A DNA stretch of 62,445 nucleotides, taken from Methanobacteriota archaeon. GTDB taxonomy: Archaea > Halobacteriota > Methanosarcinia > Methanosarcinales > Methanosarcinaceae. Below the pieces are notes generated by a model that saw nothing but the letters and a program-made list of their open reading frames with translations, ran no database searches and had not been told where the DNA came from. This document shows positions 18,339-27,750 of the stretch, in pieces; position 1 is the first letter of the stretch, and every line of letters starts with the position of its first letter. Where the stretch lies: the NCBI GenBank assembly GCA_023399215.1, contig JAEWQJ010000055.1, positions 1 to 62,445 of the forward strand. Reading direction: 5' to 3'. Both the position numbers and the translations under genes were made by a program.

Positions 18339-20057
18339 ATGAAATGGAAAATTTTGATCGTCCTGCTTATTCTAACTGTAATTACTGCCGGATGCGCTGA
18401 AAAAAGCCAGAATTCCGAGAACAACAGTAAAGATATTCAGACTTCCGAAGGTGTTCAAAGCATAGAGGGAAGTAGTAATTCCGAGACCGGGGCACCCATA
18501 GATTCAATAGTATTTTCCAGGACCGGAGCGATGATTACTCTAAAAGAAGAAGCAGACATTTCACAGGTAAAAATTTCTTCTACCAATAACTTAACAGAAT
18601 CAATAGATATTGAAAAAATGGAGGAACAGGTCTTTGCAGCTTTTGACTGGGAACCCAATACTCAATACAAGTTTGAAGTGACCACAGGCGACGGGGCAAA
18701 AAGTGATATGGAAGTTTATGCTCCTGAAAAACCTGCTTTGAAAGAAGAGTACGCTATAAAACTTGATGATGTTACTCCCGGGTCGATAGATAAAACTACA
18801 GAAAATATAGAAGGCATGATTAAATTCTCTCCTGACAGCAAGTACCTTGCTATCGGAACTCAAGGAGGTTCTCTGAAACTTATAGAGCTTGCAACAGGTG
18901 AAAAGGCTTGGGAAATACAGCTTGTTAAAGGCATAGCTGATGCAAGAATTTCAGATATAGAGTTTTCAGGGGATGGAAAACGTCTGATTGTAGGAGAAAA
19001 TAGTCCGGATGCTTTTATTCACTGCTTTGATTTAAATGGCACTGAAATCTGGAAATATGGGGCAGGTCAGGATCTGGGTTCAGATCTTGACCACATGCCA
19101 GCCATGAAAAAAATAAACCTGGATTCAAAAGGAAATATTTATGTTGCTGCCACTAGAGCTTGTGGCTACATAGGAGAGAAATACAAGTATTTGGGAATAG
19201 TTTATTCTTTTGACTCCGAAGGCAACTTGCGCTGGAAATTCCCTGAATCCGAAATGATGGACTCCGGAGTTACATGGGTAGATAACACCCCTGACGGAAA
19301 ATACGCTGTTTTCGGGACGACCTGCTTTACAAACGCCGACAAATGGAAAGAAGGAACTGTACATGTTCTGGATGGAAATACCGGAAAAGAGTACTGGAAC
19401 TATTCAATCCCGCCACTTAAACCATTTTTTGACTATTCAGCGATATGGTACAGTACCCAGATTACTCCTGATGGTAATAATATAATAACAATGACCAGTG
19501 ACGGGCGAGCCTTTTTATTTGACAATTCCGAGATCATGGAAACCGGTGCACCAGAAGTAAAATGGCAGGAAAACATTTCAACCCCGGTTGTAGTAAGTGG
19601 AGTCCCTATTTACGGCAGTGCGAATTATGCATATATTATCAACAATACCCTTATTTTCTCAATAGGCAGCACTTTCTCCAAAGACAAAAACAACGATGCT
19701 CCAATAGAACATCCCAATGGAAACAGCCTCTTTGCCTATGATACCAACGGCAATCTGCTGTGGAAATGGAGAGTGGATGGCTATGCAGGGGAATGTGCAA
19801 TGAATGACAGATATCTTGTTGTCCCTATAGCCCAGAACCTGGTGACCAAGGATAGAAGTGCTCACGGAGTGTATGTCTTTGACATATCAAAAAGTGGAGG
19901 TTCAAGTTCTAAACTTGTCCAGGTTTATAATACCAAAGGGATTACAATAGCAGCTGATATCTCCCCTGATGGAAAATATATTGCAGCCATGGAAGCTCCT
20001 ACAAGGCTTGATGACGGCACAGTGCTGGGAGAGTACAAAGTGCATGTTCTTACGTAA
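18339..20057 (+). CDS. Beta-propeller (WD40/PQQ-like) lipoprotein 2
   Basis: 572 residues, paralogous to the preceding gene. The lipobox is VITAGCAEKS. After the signal comes an extra N-terminal beta-domain (PIDSIVFSRTGAMITLKEEA, residues about 50-70), then propeller blades such as SPDSKYLAIGTQGGSLKLIE, SGDGKRLIVGE, TPDGKYAVFGTTCF and SPDGKYIAAMEAPTRLDDG. The chosen ATG has AGGTGAG upstream and lies just past the previous stop. Thirteen bases separate it from cobN. Probably a second surface receptor of the same system. Confidence 0.85.
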   Translation: MKWKILIVLLILTVITAGCAEKSQNSENNSKDIQTSEGVQSIEGSSNSETGAPIDSIVFSRTGAMITLKEEADISQVKISSTNNLTESIDIEKMEEQVFAAFDWEPNTQYKFEVTTGDGAKSDMEVYAPEKPALKEEYAIKLDDVTPGSIDKTTENIEGMIKFSPDSKYLAIGTQGGSLKLIELATGEKAWEIQLVKGIADARISDIEFSGDGKRLIVGENSPDAFIHCFDLNGTEIWKYGAGQDLGSDLDHMPAMKKINLDSKGNIYVAATRACGYIGEKYKYLGIVYSFDSEGNLRWKFPESEMMDSGVTWVDNTPDGKYAVFGTTCFTNADKWKEGTVHVLDGNTGKEYWNYSIPPLKPFFDYSAIWYSTQITPDGNNIITMTSDGRAFLFDNSEIMETGAPEVKWQENISTPVVVSGVPIYGSANYAYIINNTLIFSIGSTFSKDKNNDAPIEHPNGNSLFAYDTNGNLLWKWRVDGYAGECAMNDRYLVVPIAQNLVTKDRSAHGVYVFDISKSGGSSSKLVQVYNTKGITIAADISPDGKYIAAMEAPTRLDDGTVLGEYKVHVLT

Positions 20058-20069
20058 GAGGAGAAAAAT

Positions 20070-23000
20070 ATGAAAATTATTTCAATAACGTGGAATTCCT
20101 ACATTCCAACTCTCCTCAAAGCCGCCGACGATCTTGGTATAGAGCTTGAAGCCCACTATTCAAAGATTCTGGAAGACCATCAGGAAGAAGCTGAGAAGGT
20201 TCTTCTTGCATGCGAACATGCGGATGCAGTCTTTCTATACTATACATCAACCCCTTTCTGGGAAGACTTTTATGAAAAGCTTGAACCGTTAAAAAAGAGG
20301 GTACCTGTAATCTGTGTAGGGAGTGATCCTTCCTCACTTACCCTCTCTTCGGTGAAACTTGAGATTGCAGCTACATGCTTTTCTTATATCATCTATGGAG
20401 GACAGGAAAACTTTGCCAATATGCTGCGCTATCTTTTAAAGGAAGTTTTAGGATGTGAGATTGAAACAAAACCTCCTGAAAAGATACCATGGGATGGGTT
20501 ATATCATCCGGATGCAGAAAAAATATTCTCAAATGTTGAAGAATATCTCAACTGGTACGGGCCTTTGAAAGATAAAAACGTGGGGCTGCTTATCTCCAGG
20601 ACTTCCTGGGTAAACAATGAACTTGAGATAGAGAAAAACCTGATAAAAAAGTTGGAAAATCTCGACCTGTCAGTTGTCCCTGTTTTTGCATATTCCTTGA
20701 AAGATAAGGAGCTTGGAAGCAGGGGAATGAATGAGGTCATAGAGGATTATTTCATAGAAAACGGCAGGCCCATTATAGATTGCCTTGTAAAGCTTTCTCC
20801 TTTTTTTATTGCAAGCAGTAAAAACGAAGAGAGAAATGCATCGTGCGCAGCAAAAGGCATAGAAATCCTGAGAAAGCTTGACGTCCCTGTTTTCCAGCCT
20901 GTAACTTCACACTATATGACTGTTGAAGAGTGGCAGGAGTCAATGGGATTAAGCACTGAGATCGGATGGAGTGTGGCTCTCCCGGAGTTTGAAGGCGGAA
21001 TTGAACCTATCATGATAGGAGCAGGTAAAAAAGAAGGAAATTACATGGGACGTTTTCCTATCGAAGAACGCTGCTCAAAACTTGCATCCAGAATTTTAAA
21101 ATGGGCAAAACTCAGGAAAAAACCGATCAACCAGAGGAAAATTGCCTTTATCCTGCATAACAGACCCTGTACAGGTGTTGAAGGTTCGGTAGGAGACGCT
21201 GCAAATCTTGATTCTCTTGAAAGCGTGGCAAGGATACTGAACCGAATGCAGGAAGCAGGCTATGCCGTCAATCCTCCTGAAAACGGAAAAGACCTTATTG
21301 AAACCATTCTCAAGAGAAAAGCAATTTCCGAGTTTAGATGGACTCCCATTAATGAGATCGTAAAAAACGGGGGAGCCCTGGCTTTTGTGGAAAACGAAGA
21401 ATACGAGAAATTTTTCAATACCCTGAGCCCGAAAGTAAAGCAAAGAGTAATTGAGAGCTGGGGAAACCCTCCTGGTGAAGAAGTAGACGGTATTCCTGCA
21501 GCCATGGTCTATGATAATAAGATCGTTGTGACAGGAGTGCAATATGGAAACGCTGTGGTCTGTGTGCAGCCAAAGCGAGGATGTGCAGGCGCCAGATGTG
21601 ATGGAAAAGTCTGCAGGATCCTGCACGACCCGGAAGTTCCGCCAACCCATCAGTACCTTGCGACCTACAGGTATCTTGAAAATACCTTTGGAGCCGATGT
21701 ACTCGTACATGTGGGAACCCATGGGAACCTTGAGTTCCTGCCTGGAAAAGGAGTCGGGCTTTCAGGAGATTGCTATCCTGATATAAGCATAGGGACAATT
21801 CCACATCTCTACATCTACAACTCTGACAACCCTCCGGAAGGCACAATTGCCAAACGCCGGAGCCTTGCTTGTTTGATAGACCATATGCAGACTGTCATGA
21901 CCTCAGGAGGGCTTTATGAAAACCTGGCCGAACTTGACAGGCTGCTTGGGGAATACGAACAGGCAAAACACGATAAGGGACGAGAGCATGCCCTGAAGCA
22001 CCTGATCCTTGATGAGATCAAAAAATCGAATCTGAATTCCGAGATAAAAGCCGATGACCAGACTCCTTTTGAAGAGGTAGTACGAAAAGCGCATGAAGCT
22101 CTTGGAAAAATAAGAAATACCCAGATCCAGAGCGGGATGCATATCTTCGGGCAGATGCCTGAAGGCGAGAAAAAAGTTGAATTCATAAACTCAATTTTAA
22201 GGTATGATGACCAGGGAAGTGTGGGAAACAAAGTATCGATTAGAAGGTTGATTGCAGAACTTCTGGAACTTGACCTTGATGAATTGATCTCTGACCAGAG
22301 CCGGATTTCCGAAAACGGAAAATCAAACGGACAGTTACTTGAAGAGATAGATTCACTCTCTAAAGACTTTATAAGAACATTTATAAATAGCCCGGAAAAA
22401 GAGCCAGCCCGGATAATCAAAGAGATTTTTGAAGGAAAAAAATTTGAAGAACAGGACATAAAAGGAAAAAGATTTGAAGAGCAGAGTGTCAACGAAGAGA
22501 TAAATAACCCTGAAATAGAGCCAACAAGGATAATAGAAAATATTTTTGAAGGAAAAAGCTTTGAAGAGCAGGAAATTAAAAATCTGAGTATAAATCCTGC
22601 ACTTCTTCAGGATGCCGCTTCGATCTGCGATAGAATCCTTGACCTTGAATCAAGAATAGATGATTCCCTTGAAATTGAAGCCCTTTTGCACGGTTTTGAT
22701 GGAGGATACATCCCTGCCGGTCCTTCAGGCCTCATCATGCGTGGAAGAGATGATGTACTTCCAACAGGCAGGAATTTTTATTCACTTGACCCAAAAAGGA
22801 TTCCGACAAAAGCTGCCTGGAGGGTAGGACAGCAACTCTCAGGGGTCCTGATTAATAAGCACATTGAAGACGAAAGTCGGTATCCTGAGAATGTGGGATT
22901 TTACTGGATGGCAAACGATGTAATGTGGGCTGATGGAGAGGGAATGGCCCAGATAATGAGCCTTATCGGGGTTGAACCAATCTGGCTAAACAATGGACAA

Positions 23001-24044
23001 CTGAAAGGGTTCTCCGTGATCCCCCTTGAAGAATTGGGCAGGCCCAGAATTGACGTTACGGTCCGAGTTTCCGGAATTCTGCGGGACAATTTTCCAAACT
23101 GTCTTGATGTTATAGACGAAGCAATCCAGGCTGTGGCTTCTCTTGATGAATCTGAGGAGATGAATTATCTAAGAAAACACAGCCTTCAGATGGTTGAAGA
23201 AGGAGCGGATTCCAGGGATGCGACTTTAAGGATCTTTTCGAGCAAACCCGGGACTTATTCGGCAGGGGTTCAGCTTGCAGTCTATGCAAGTGCCTGGAAA
23301 GATGAAAAGGACCTGGCAGACATCTTCCTTTACTGGAATGGGTATGCCTATGGAAAAGATGTAAAAGGTAAGGAAGCTCACACTCAGCTTGCTTCAAGCC
23401 TTAAGACTGTAGATGCCACCTTTAATAAAGTGGTAAGTGATGAGTACGACCTTTTAGGATGTTGCTGTTACTTTGGGGTCCACGGAGGCTTTACAGCTGC
23501 AGCCAAGCAGGCTTCCGGAAGAGATGTAAAAGTTTACTTTGGCGATACTCGAGAACCTCAGCACGTTGAAATCCGGGACATGGCTGACGAAATGCGAAGG
23601 GTCGTAAGAGCCAAGCTCTTAAATCCAAAATGGATTGAAGGCATGAAACAGCACGGATATAAAGGCGCACAGGACATTTCTAAAAGAGTTGGAAGAGTTT
23701 ATGGCTGGGAAGCCTCCACCCAGAAAGTGGACGACTGGATTTTTGATGATATCACAAAGACCTTCGTGCTTGATGACGAAATGCGCCGCTTTTTTGAAGA
23801 GAATAATCCCTATGCCCTCGAGGAAATGTCCAGGCGGCTCCTTGAAGCGCAGTCAAGAGGACTCTGGGAACCTGACCCTGAGATTCTTGAAGAGCTGAAG
23901 AAGTCTTATCTTGAGATCGAGAGCTGGATGGAAGAACTGGCAGGAGAAGGAGAATTTCAGGGTGGAGCTGTTGATATAATTAGTTCTGAAGATGTCCCTG
24001 ACTGGAACGCAAAAATGAAGGAAATCCGAAAAATCCTCAAATAA
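20070..24044 (+). CDS. cobN: CobN/BchH-like magnesium or cobalt chelatase large subunit
   Basis: 1324 residues, the size of CobN. Family signatures include RKIAFILHNRPCTGVEGSVG (about residues 353-372), VQPKRGCAGARCDGKVCRIL, HVGTHGNLEFLPGKGVGLS (about 549-567), the histidine/glutamate segment of the active site, and LHGFDGGYIPAGPSG. An insertion at about residues 770-837 contains a duplicated 40-residue unit (…ARIIKEIFEGKKFEEQDIK / …TRIIENIFEGKSFEEQEIK). CobN binds a tetrapyrrole and inserts metal with an ATPase pair; the ChlI-ChlD fusion at 12-14 kb would be the motor. Strict methanogens usually use CbiX/CbiK or CfbA for insertion, so the substrate here is open. GAGGAG precedes the start. 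Confidence 0.93.
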   Translation: MKIISITWNSYIPTLLKAADDLGIELEAHYSKILEDHQEEAEKVLLACEHADAVFLYYTSTPFWEDFYEKLEPLKKRVPVICVGSDPSSLTLSSVKLEIAATCFSYIIYGGQENFANMLRYLLKEVLGCEIETKPPEKIPWDGLYHPDAEKIFSNVEEYLNWYGPLKDKNVGLLISRTSWVNNELEIEKNLIKKLENLDLSVVPVFAYSLKDKELGSRGMNEVIEDYFIENGRPIIDCLVKLSPFFIASSKNEERNASCAAKGIEILRKLDVPVFQPVTSHYMTVEEWQESMGLSTEIGWSVALPEFEGGIEPIMIGAGKKEGNYMGRFPIEERCSKLASRILKWAKLRKKPINQRKIAFILHNRPCTGVEGSVGDAANLDSLESVARILNRMQEAGYAVNPPENGKDLIETILKRKAISEFRWTPINEIVKNGGALAFVENEEYEKFFNTLSPKVKQRVIESWGNPPGEEVDGIPAAMVYDNKIVVTGVQYGNAVVCVQPKRGCAGARCDGKVCRILHDPEVPPTHQYLATYRYLENTFGADVLVHVGTHGNLEFLPGKGVGLSGDCYPDISIGTIPHLYIYNSDNPPEGTIAKRRSLACLIDHMQTVMTSGGLYENLAELDRLLGEYEQAKHDKGREHALKHLILDEIKKSNLNSEIKADDQTPFEEVVRKAHEALGKIRNTQIQSGMHIFGQMPEGEKKVEFINSILRYDDQGSVGNKVSIRRLIAELLELDLDELISDQSRISENGKSNGQLLEEIDSLSKDFIRTFINSPEKEPARIIKEIFEGKKFEEQDIKGKRFEEQSVNEEINNPEIEPTRIIENIFEGKSFEEQEIKNLSINPALLQDAASICDRILDLESRIDDSLEIEALLHGFDGGYIPAGPSGLIMRGRDDVLPTGRNFYSLDPKRIPTKAAWRVGQQLSGVLINKHIEDESRYPENVGFYWMANDVMWADGEGMAQIMSLIGVEPIWLNNGQLKGFSVIPLEELGRPRIDVTVRVSGILRDNFPNCLDVIDEAIQAVASLDESEEMNYLRKHSLQMVEEGADSRDATLRIFSSKPGTYSAGVQLAVYASAWKDEKDLADIFLYWNGYAYGKDVKGKEAHTQLASSLKTVDATFNKVVSDEYDLLGCCCYFGVHGGFTAAAKQASGRDVKVYFGDTREPQHVEIRDMADEMRRVVRAKLLNPKWIEGMKQHGYKGAQDISKRVGRVYGWEASTQKVDDWIFDDITKTFVLDDEMRRFFEENNPYALEEMSRRLLEAQSRGLWEPDPEILEELKKSYLEIESWMEELAGEGEFQGGAVDIISSEDVPDWNAKMKEIRKILK

Positions 24045-24058
24045 AAAAAGGTAGTGGA

Positions 24059-25636
24059 ATGAAAAAAATAGGTTTTCTCCTCCTTGTACTTGTGTTAATC
24101 ATACAGCCCGTAGCTGCACAGGTTCAGCAGGAAGATTTCAAACCTGAAGATATGACCACATTCACAATTCAGGTTCCTCACGGGGTAGAAGGAAATGGTC
24201 TTGCAGTTGGGAACAGTACGCTCTCTGCATATCTTTTCTTTGAAAGCTATTATGACGGCAATATGAATGTGACAGTGGAACTTGAATTACCAGAGGGTTT
24301 TGTGCTTAACGAGCCCTCAGTTAATTCATTTTCACTTCAGACCGAGTATGATGACTGGTACAGGCTTGTTGACTTTTATATACCTGCGGATACCCCCTGT
24401 GGGGTTTACAACATAACTGCAAAAGCAGTTGTTGATGTTAAAGGAACAAAACATACTATTGTGCGTACAACCCAGCTTAAAGTTGCTTCAAAAGAAGAAG
24501 TCGCAAATGACGTCTCAGTATCCCAGCTCATAGTACCGTCAGACGAAGACGGATATGGAGATCCCAGCCATCCTGCCAATACCCTTGTTGTCCAGGAAAC
24601 ATCCCCTGCACTCAAAAAGATGCTAGAGGTTACAGACCTGAAGACAGAGAAAGAGGAACTCACTTCAACTTATATGGGGATAGAGCTTACCAATACCGGA
24701 AATAGTACAATTCCTTTAATAGTCACATATGATATTCTTGACATAAAAACCGGTGAACCTGTAAAAGCGTTTAAGCCCGATATTATGGGAATGAAAGCGG
24801 ACACCTTGTGTTATGCCACTGTAACCCTTTCTCCAGGATCAAGTTCACTTATAAGTCTTCCTATATATATATCTCCGGAAGCGATGGGGGGAGACTACCT
24901 TCTCAGAGTTAAAGTAAAACTCACAGGCACCGACTGGATTGCAGTAACAAAAGATCAAAAAATTACTGCAATCTCAAGACGGTGGGGACCTATAATAACT
25001 ACGTTTGCCGCCTCTTTACTCGGAATTACTGCTCTGGGCTTTTTTTTCTCAAGACCCAGGAAGATTATGGACAGGTTTAAAACCCGCAATCTTGTGCTAA
25101 TTGCCCTTTTCGGCACGGTTTCTTTTGCAGCGATAAGCCTGCCTATGACCATCCTGTGGGACTTATCACATGCAATCTTCGGACCATTCAGTTTCCTGTT
25201 CACAGGACTCTTCAATGAAATTCTTCTTTACATGCTCATTGCTTCTCTTGTAGTCCTGATTCCAAAACCAGGAGTAATAAGCCTTTTTATGATGGTCAGG
25301 TTTCTACTTGGAGGTTTCATAACAGGTAGTTTCACACCTATAACTTTTATAACACTATCAATCAACGCGATAACCCTGGAATTTTTGTTGTATCTTGCAG
25401 GTGTAACCGGTAAAAATCCAGCTCCAGATAACAGGTTGAGAATGGGAATTATTTGCGGATTTGCGGACGTGATCAGCGGATATGTATCCTTCAGTGTCTG
25501 GATGGTCCTCTACAGACTTTTCTACAGCAACTGGTACATAGCTGTAAATCTACTGATCGACGGGTTCCTCTACACCTTCATAGGAACCTGGTTCGGAATA
25601 AGCCTTGGAAATAGACTAAAGAAGGTGGTAGAGTGA
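24059..25636 (+). CDS. Exodomain-fused ECF transporter S component (substrate-binding)
   Basis: 525 residues. A signal peptide (residues 1-20, cut near PVAAQ) is followed by a roughly 290-residue extracellular part of beta-sandwich, NEW3-like character (VTVELELPEGFVLNEPSVNS, LTNTGNSTIPLIVTYDI). About six membrane helices follow from residue 310 (TFAASLLGITALGFFF to FIGTWFGISLG). The helical part, with FGPFSFLFTGLFNEILLYML and GFADVISGYVSFSVWMVLYR, resembles ECF S components such as YkoE/ThiW types. It sits directly between cobN and genes for the ECF ATPase and T component, which supports the assignment. The fused exodomain is unusual for an S component. The substrate is unknown. Confidence 0.75.
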   Translation: MKKIGFLLLVLVLIIQPVAAQVQQEDFKPEDMTTFTIQVPHGVEGNGLAVGNSTLSAYLFFESYYDGNMNVTVELELPEGFVLNEPSVNSFSLQTEYDDWYRLVDFYIPADTPCGVYNITAKAVVDVKGTKHTIVRTTQLKVASKEEVANDVSVSQLIVPSDEDGYGDPSHPANTLVVQETSPALKKMLEVTDLKTEKEELTSTYMGIELTNTGNSTIPLIVTYDILDIKTGEPVKAFKPDIMGMKADTLCYATVTLSPGSSSLISLPIYISPEAMGGDYLLRVKVKLTGTDWIAVTKDQKITAISRRWGPIITTFAASLLGITALGFFFSRPRKIMDRFKTRNLVLIALFGTVSFAAISLPMTILWDLSHAIFGPFSFLFTGLFNEILLYMLIASLVVLIPKPGVISLFMMVRFLLGGFITGSFTPITFITLSINAITLEFLLYLAGVTGKNPAPDNRLRMGIICGFADVISGYVSFSVWMVLYRLFYSNWYIAVNLLIDGFLYTFIGTWFGISLGNRLKKVVE

Positions 25637-25679
25637 CACTAACCGTGGTCAGGCTTTCATTTGGAAATGTTGTGGTACA

Positions 25680-27737
25680 ATGATAGAAATCAAAGACCTA
25701 TGGTACACATATCCAGGAAGATCGGAACCGACTTTAAAGGGAATCAACCTTAGAGTCGAAAAAGGAGAATTTGTTCTCCTTACAGGACCTACTGGATGTG
25801 GGAAAAGTACTTTATTAAAAACATTAAACGGAATTATTCCTCATGAATCTGGAGGAATATTATCTGGAAGTGTGAAAGTCAAAGGGATGGAAACCACTGA
25901 TTCAAACCAGATGGAAATCTCGAAAGAAGTAGGCCTTGTGTTTCAGAATCCAGATGACCAGATCTTTTCTACAATAGTTGAGGACGAAGTAGCTTTTGGG
26001 CCTGAAAATCTCTGCTTTGAGCAAAAAGAAATCGATAAAAAGGTAACAGAAGCCCTGCAAATCGTAGGGATGTCCGATCATAGGCTGGACTCGACAAATT
26101 CACTTTCCGGTGGACAGAAACAGAGGATCTGCATTGCAAGTATGCTTGCAATGGAGCCTGAAATCCTTGCCATGGATGAACCTGTAAGCCAGATGGATCC
26201 CATGGGTACGCACGAAGTCCTGAATACAGTAAGGGAACTCAACAGAAAACTGAAAACAACTATTCTGCTGGTTGAACACAGACTACATGAGCTTGCACCT
26301 TTTGTAGACAGAGTTGTTATAATGGACAATGGAAAAATAGTCTTTGATCAACCCGCCTCAAAAGCTTTTGATAATCTTGAGATATTTTACAGGCTTGGGC
26401 TTCGAATTCCTGAACCAGTCGAGCTCTGCCATAACCTTGGAATTAAAGCCAGCCCTTTGAGTGTCAGCGGAGCTCTTGCTGTACTAGATAGAGAAATTAA
26501 AGAAAATAATAGAATCCCTCAACTTCTTCTGAATCCGGATAAAAATCCTGTAACCAAGACCAGTTCAAGAAATTCTTCCGTTGAAAACAATGCTCATGGA
26601 AATAATGCTTATAGAAACAATGATTCTGAAAACAATGCTCATGGGAATAATGCTCATAGAAACAATAATTCTGAAAACAATGATTCTGAAAACAATGATT
26701 CTGAAAACAATGGTTCTGAAAACAATGCTCATGGAAATAATGATTCGATTATTTCCATTCAGGACCTGTGGTCAGGATATGAGAAAAACAAGATGGTATT
26801 GAAAGGAATAAATCTGGAAATCCGTAAAGGTGAGAGGCTTGCAATTATGGGCACGAACGGCTCGGGTAAGTCAACTTTGCTTTTACACCTTGCAGCCATT
26901 CTCAAACCAGATAAAGGAAATGTAAAAGTTTTTGGGGAAGACACAAAGTCCAAGAATCCATACTCCTTTGCAGGTAAGGTCGGATTTGTGTTCCAGAACC
27001 CTGACCTTATGCTCTTCTGTGATTCAGCTGAGGAAGAAGTAAGGTTTGGACCTGTTCAATTAAAATACAGCAATGTTGACGAAAGAGTAAGAAACTCTCT
27101 TGAAGCCATGTCAATTCTGCCTCTCAGGCATGACCTCCCTCAAGCTCTGAGCAGAGGGCAAAGACTCAGAACAGCCGTCGCTTCGGTACTTTCCATAAAT
27201 CCAGAACTGATTCTTCTCGATGAACCCACAACAGGGCAAGACAAAGTGAATATAGAACAGATGATGGATTTTTTCAAAAATAATAATTCGACACTGATTT
27301 TCTGCACACACGATATTGAGGTAGCTATGTCCTATGCCACAAGAATCCTGGTGATGAATGATGGGCAGATCATAGCGGACGGGAAGGGAAAAGAGGTCAT
27401 AAAAGACACTGAAACCCTCAAGAAGGCCTCGCTTACCCAGCCCCCTGTTGTTGAGATTGCAAATCATCTGGGAATCAATGCCTTTTCAGTTAAAGAAATT
27501 GTGAAAACGCTGACCTCCGGAAGTGTTGAAGAGATAAACTCCGAAAGTATTGAAGAGATAAACTCTGGAAGTATTGAAGAGATAAACTCAGGAAGTGTTG
27601 AAGAGATAAACTCAGGAAGTGTTGAAGAGATAAACTCTGGAAGTATTGAAGAGATAAACTCAGGAAGTGCTGAAGAGATAAACTCTGGAAGTATTGAAGA
27701 GATAAACTCAGGAAGTGTTGAAGGGATAAAGTGTTAA
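25680..27737 (+). CDS. ecfA: ECF transporter double ATPase (A-A' fusion)
   Basis: 685 residues with two ABC domains in one chain. Domain 1 has GPTGCGKST, VFQNPDDQIFSTIVEDEVAF, LSGGQKQRICIASML and MDEPVSQMD. Domain 2 has GTNGSGKST, VFQNPDLMLFCDSAEEEV, a degenerate signature LSRGQRLRTAVAS and LLDEPTTGQD. FQNPDxQ is typical of ECF ATPases. The domains are joined by an Asn-rich linker of short repeats (residues about 302-355). The C-terminus is a nine-fold eight-residue repeat (GSVEEINS type), both encoded by near-identical DNA repeats. It energises import with the adjacent S and T components. Confidence 0.92.
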   Translation: MIEIKDLWYTYPGRSEPTLKGINLRVEKGEFVLLTGPTGCGKSTLLKTLNGIIPHESGGILSGSVKVKGMETTDSNQMEISKEVGLVFQNPDDQIFSTIVEDEVAFGPENLCFEQKEIDKKVTEALQIVGMSDHRLDSTNSLSGGQKQRICIASMLAMEPEILAMDEPVSQMDPMGTHEVLNTVRELNRKLKTTILLVEHRLHELAPFVDRVVIMDNGKIVFDQPASKAFDNLEIFYRLGLRIPEPVELCHNLGIKASPLSVSGALAVLDREIKENNRIPQLLLNPDKNPVTKTSSRNSSVENNAHGNNAYRNNDSENNAHGNNAHRNNNSENNDSENNDSENNGSENNAHGNNDSIISIQDLWSGYEKNKMVLKGINLEIRKGERLAIMGTNGSGKSTLLLHLAAILKPDKGNVKVFGEDTKSKNPYSFAGKVGFVFQNPDLMLFCDSAEEEVRFGPVQLKYSNVDERVRNSLEAMSILPLRHDLPQALSRGQRLRTAVASVLSINPELILLDEPTTGQDKVNIEQMMDFFKNNNSTLIFCTHDIEVAMSYATRILVMNDGQIIADGKGKEVIKDTETLKKASLTQPPVVEIANHLGINAFSVKEIVKTLTSGSVEEINSESIEEINSGSIEEINSGSVEEINSGSVEEINSGSIEEINSGSAEEINSGSIEEINSGSVEGIKC
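26582..26745 (+). repeat. In-frame 15-nt repeats in the ATPase linker
   Basis: Units such as GAAAACAATGATTCT and GGAAATAATGCTCAT alternate, encoding repeated (E/G/R)NN(D/A)(S/H). All lengths are multiples of three, so copy-number change would keep the reading frame. Confidence 0.85.
27519..27734 (+). repeat. In-frame 24-nt tandem repeat, nine copies
   Basis: Nine units begin GGAAGTGTTGAAGAG (or AGTATT) and end ATAAACTC, encoding GSVEEINS variants. They run to the stop codon of the ECF ATPase gene. The last unit is divergent (GSVEGIKC). Confidence 0.9.
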
Positions 27738-27750
27738 GGGGATATTCCGG

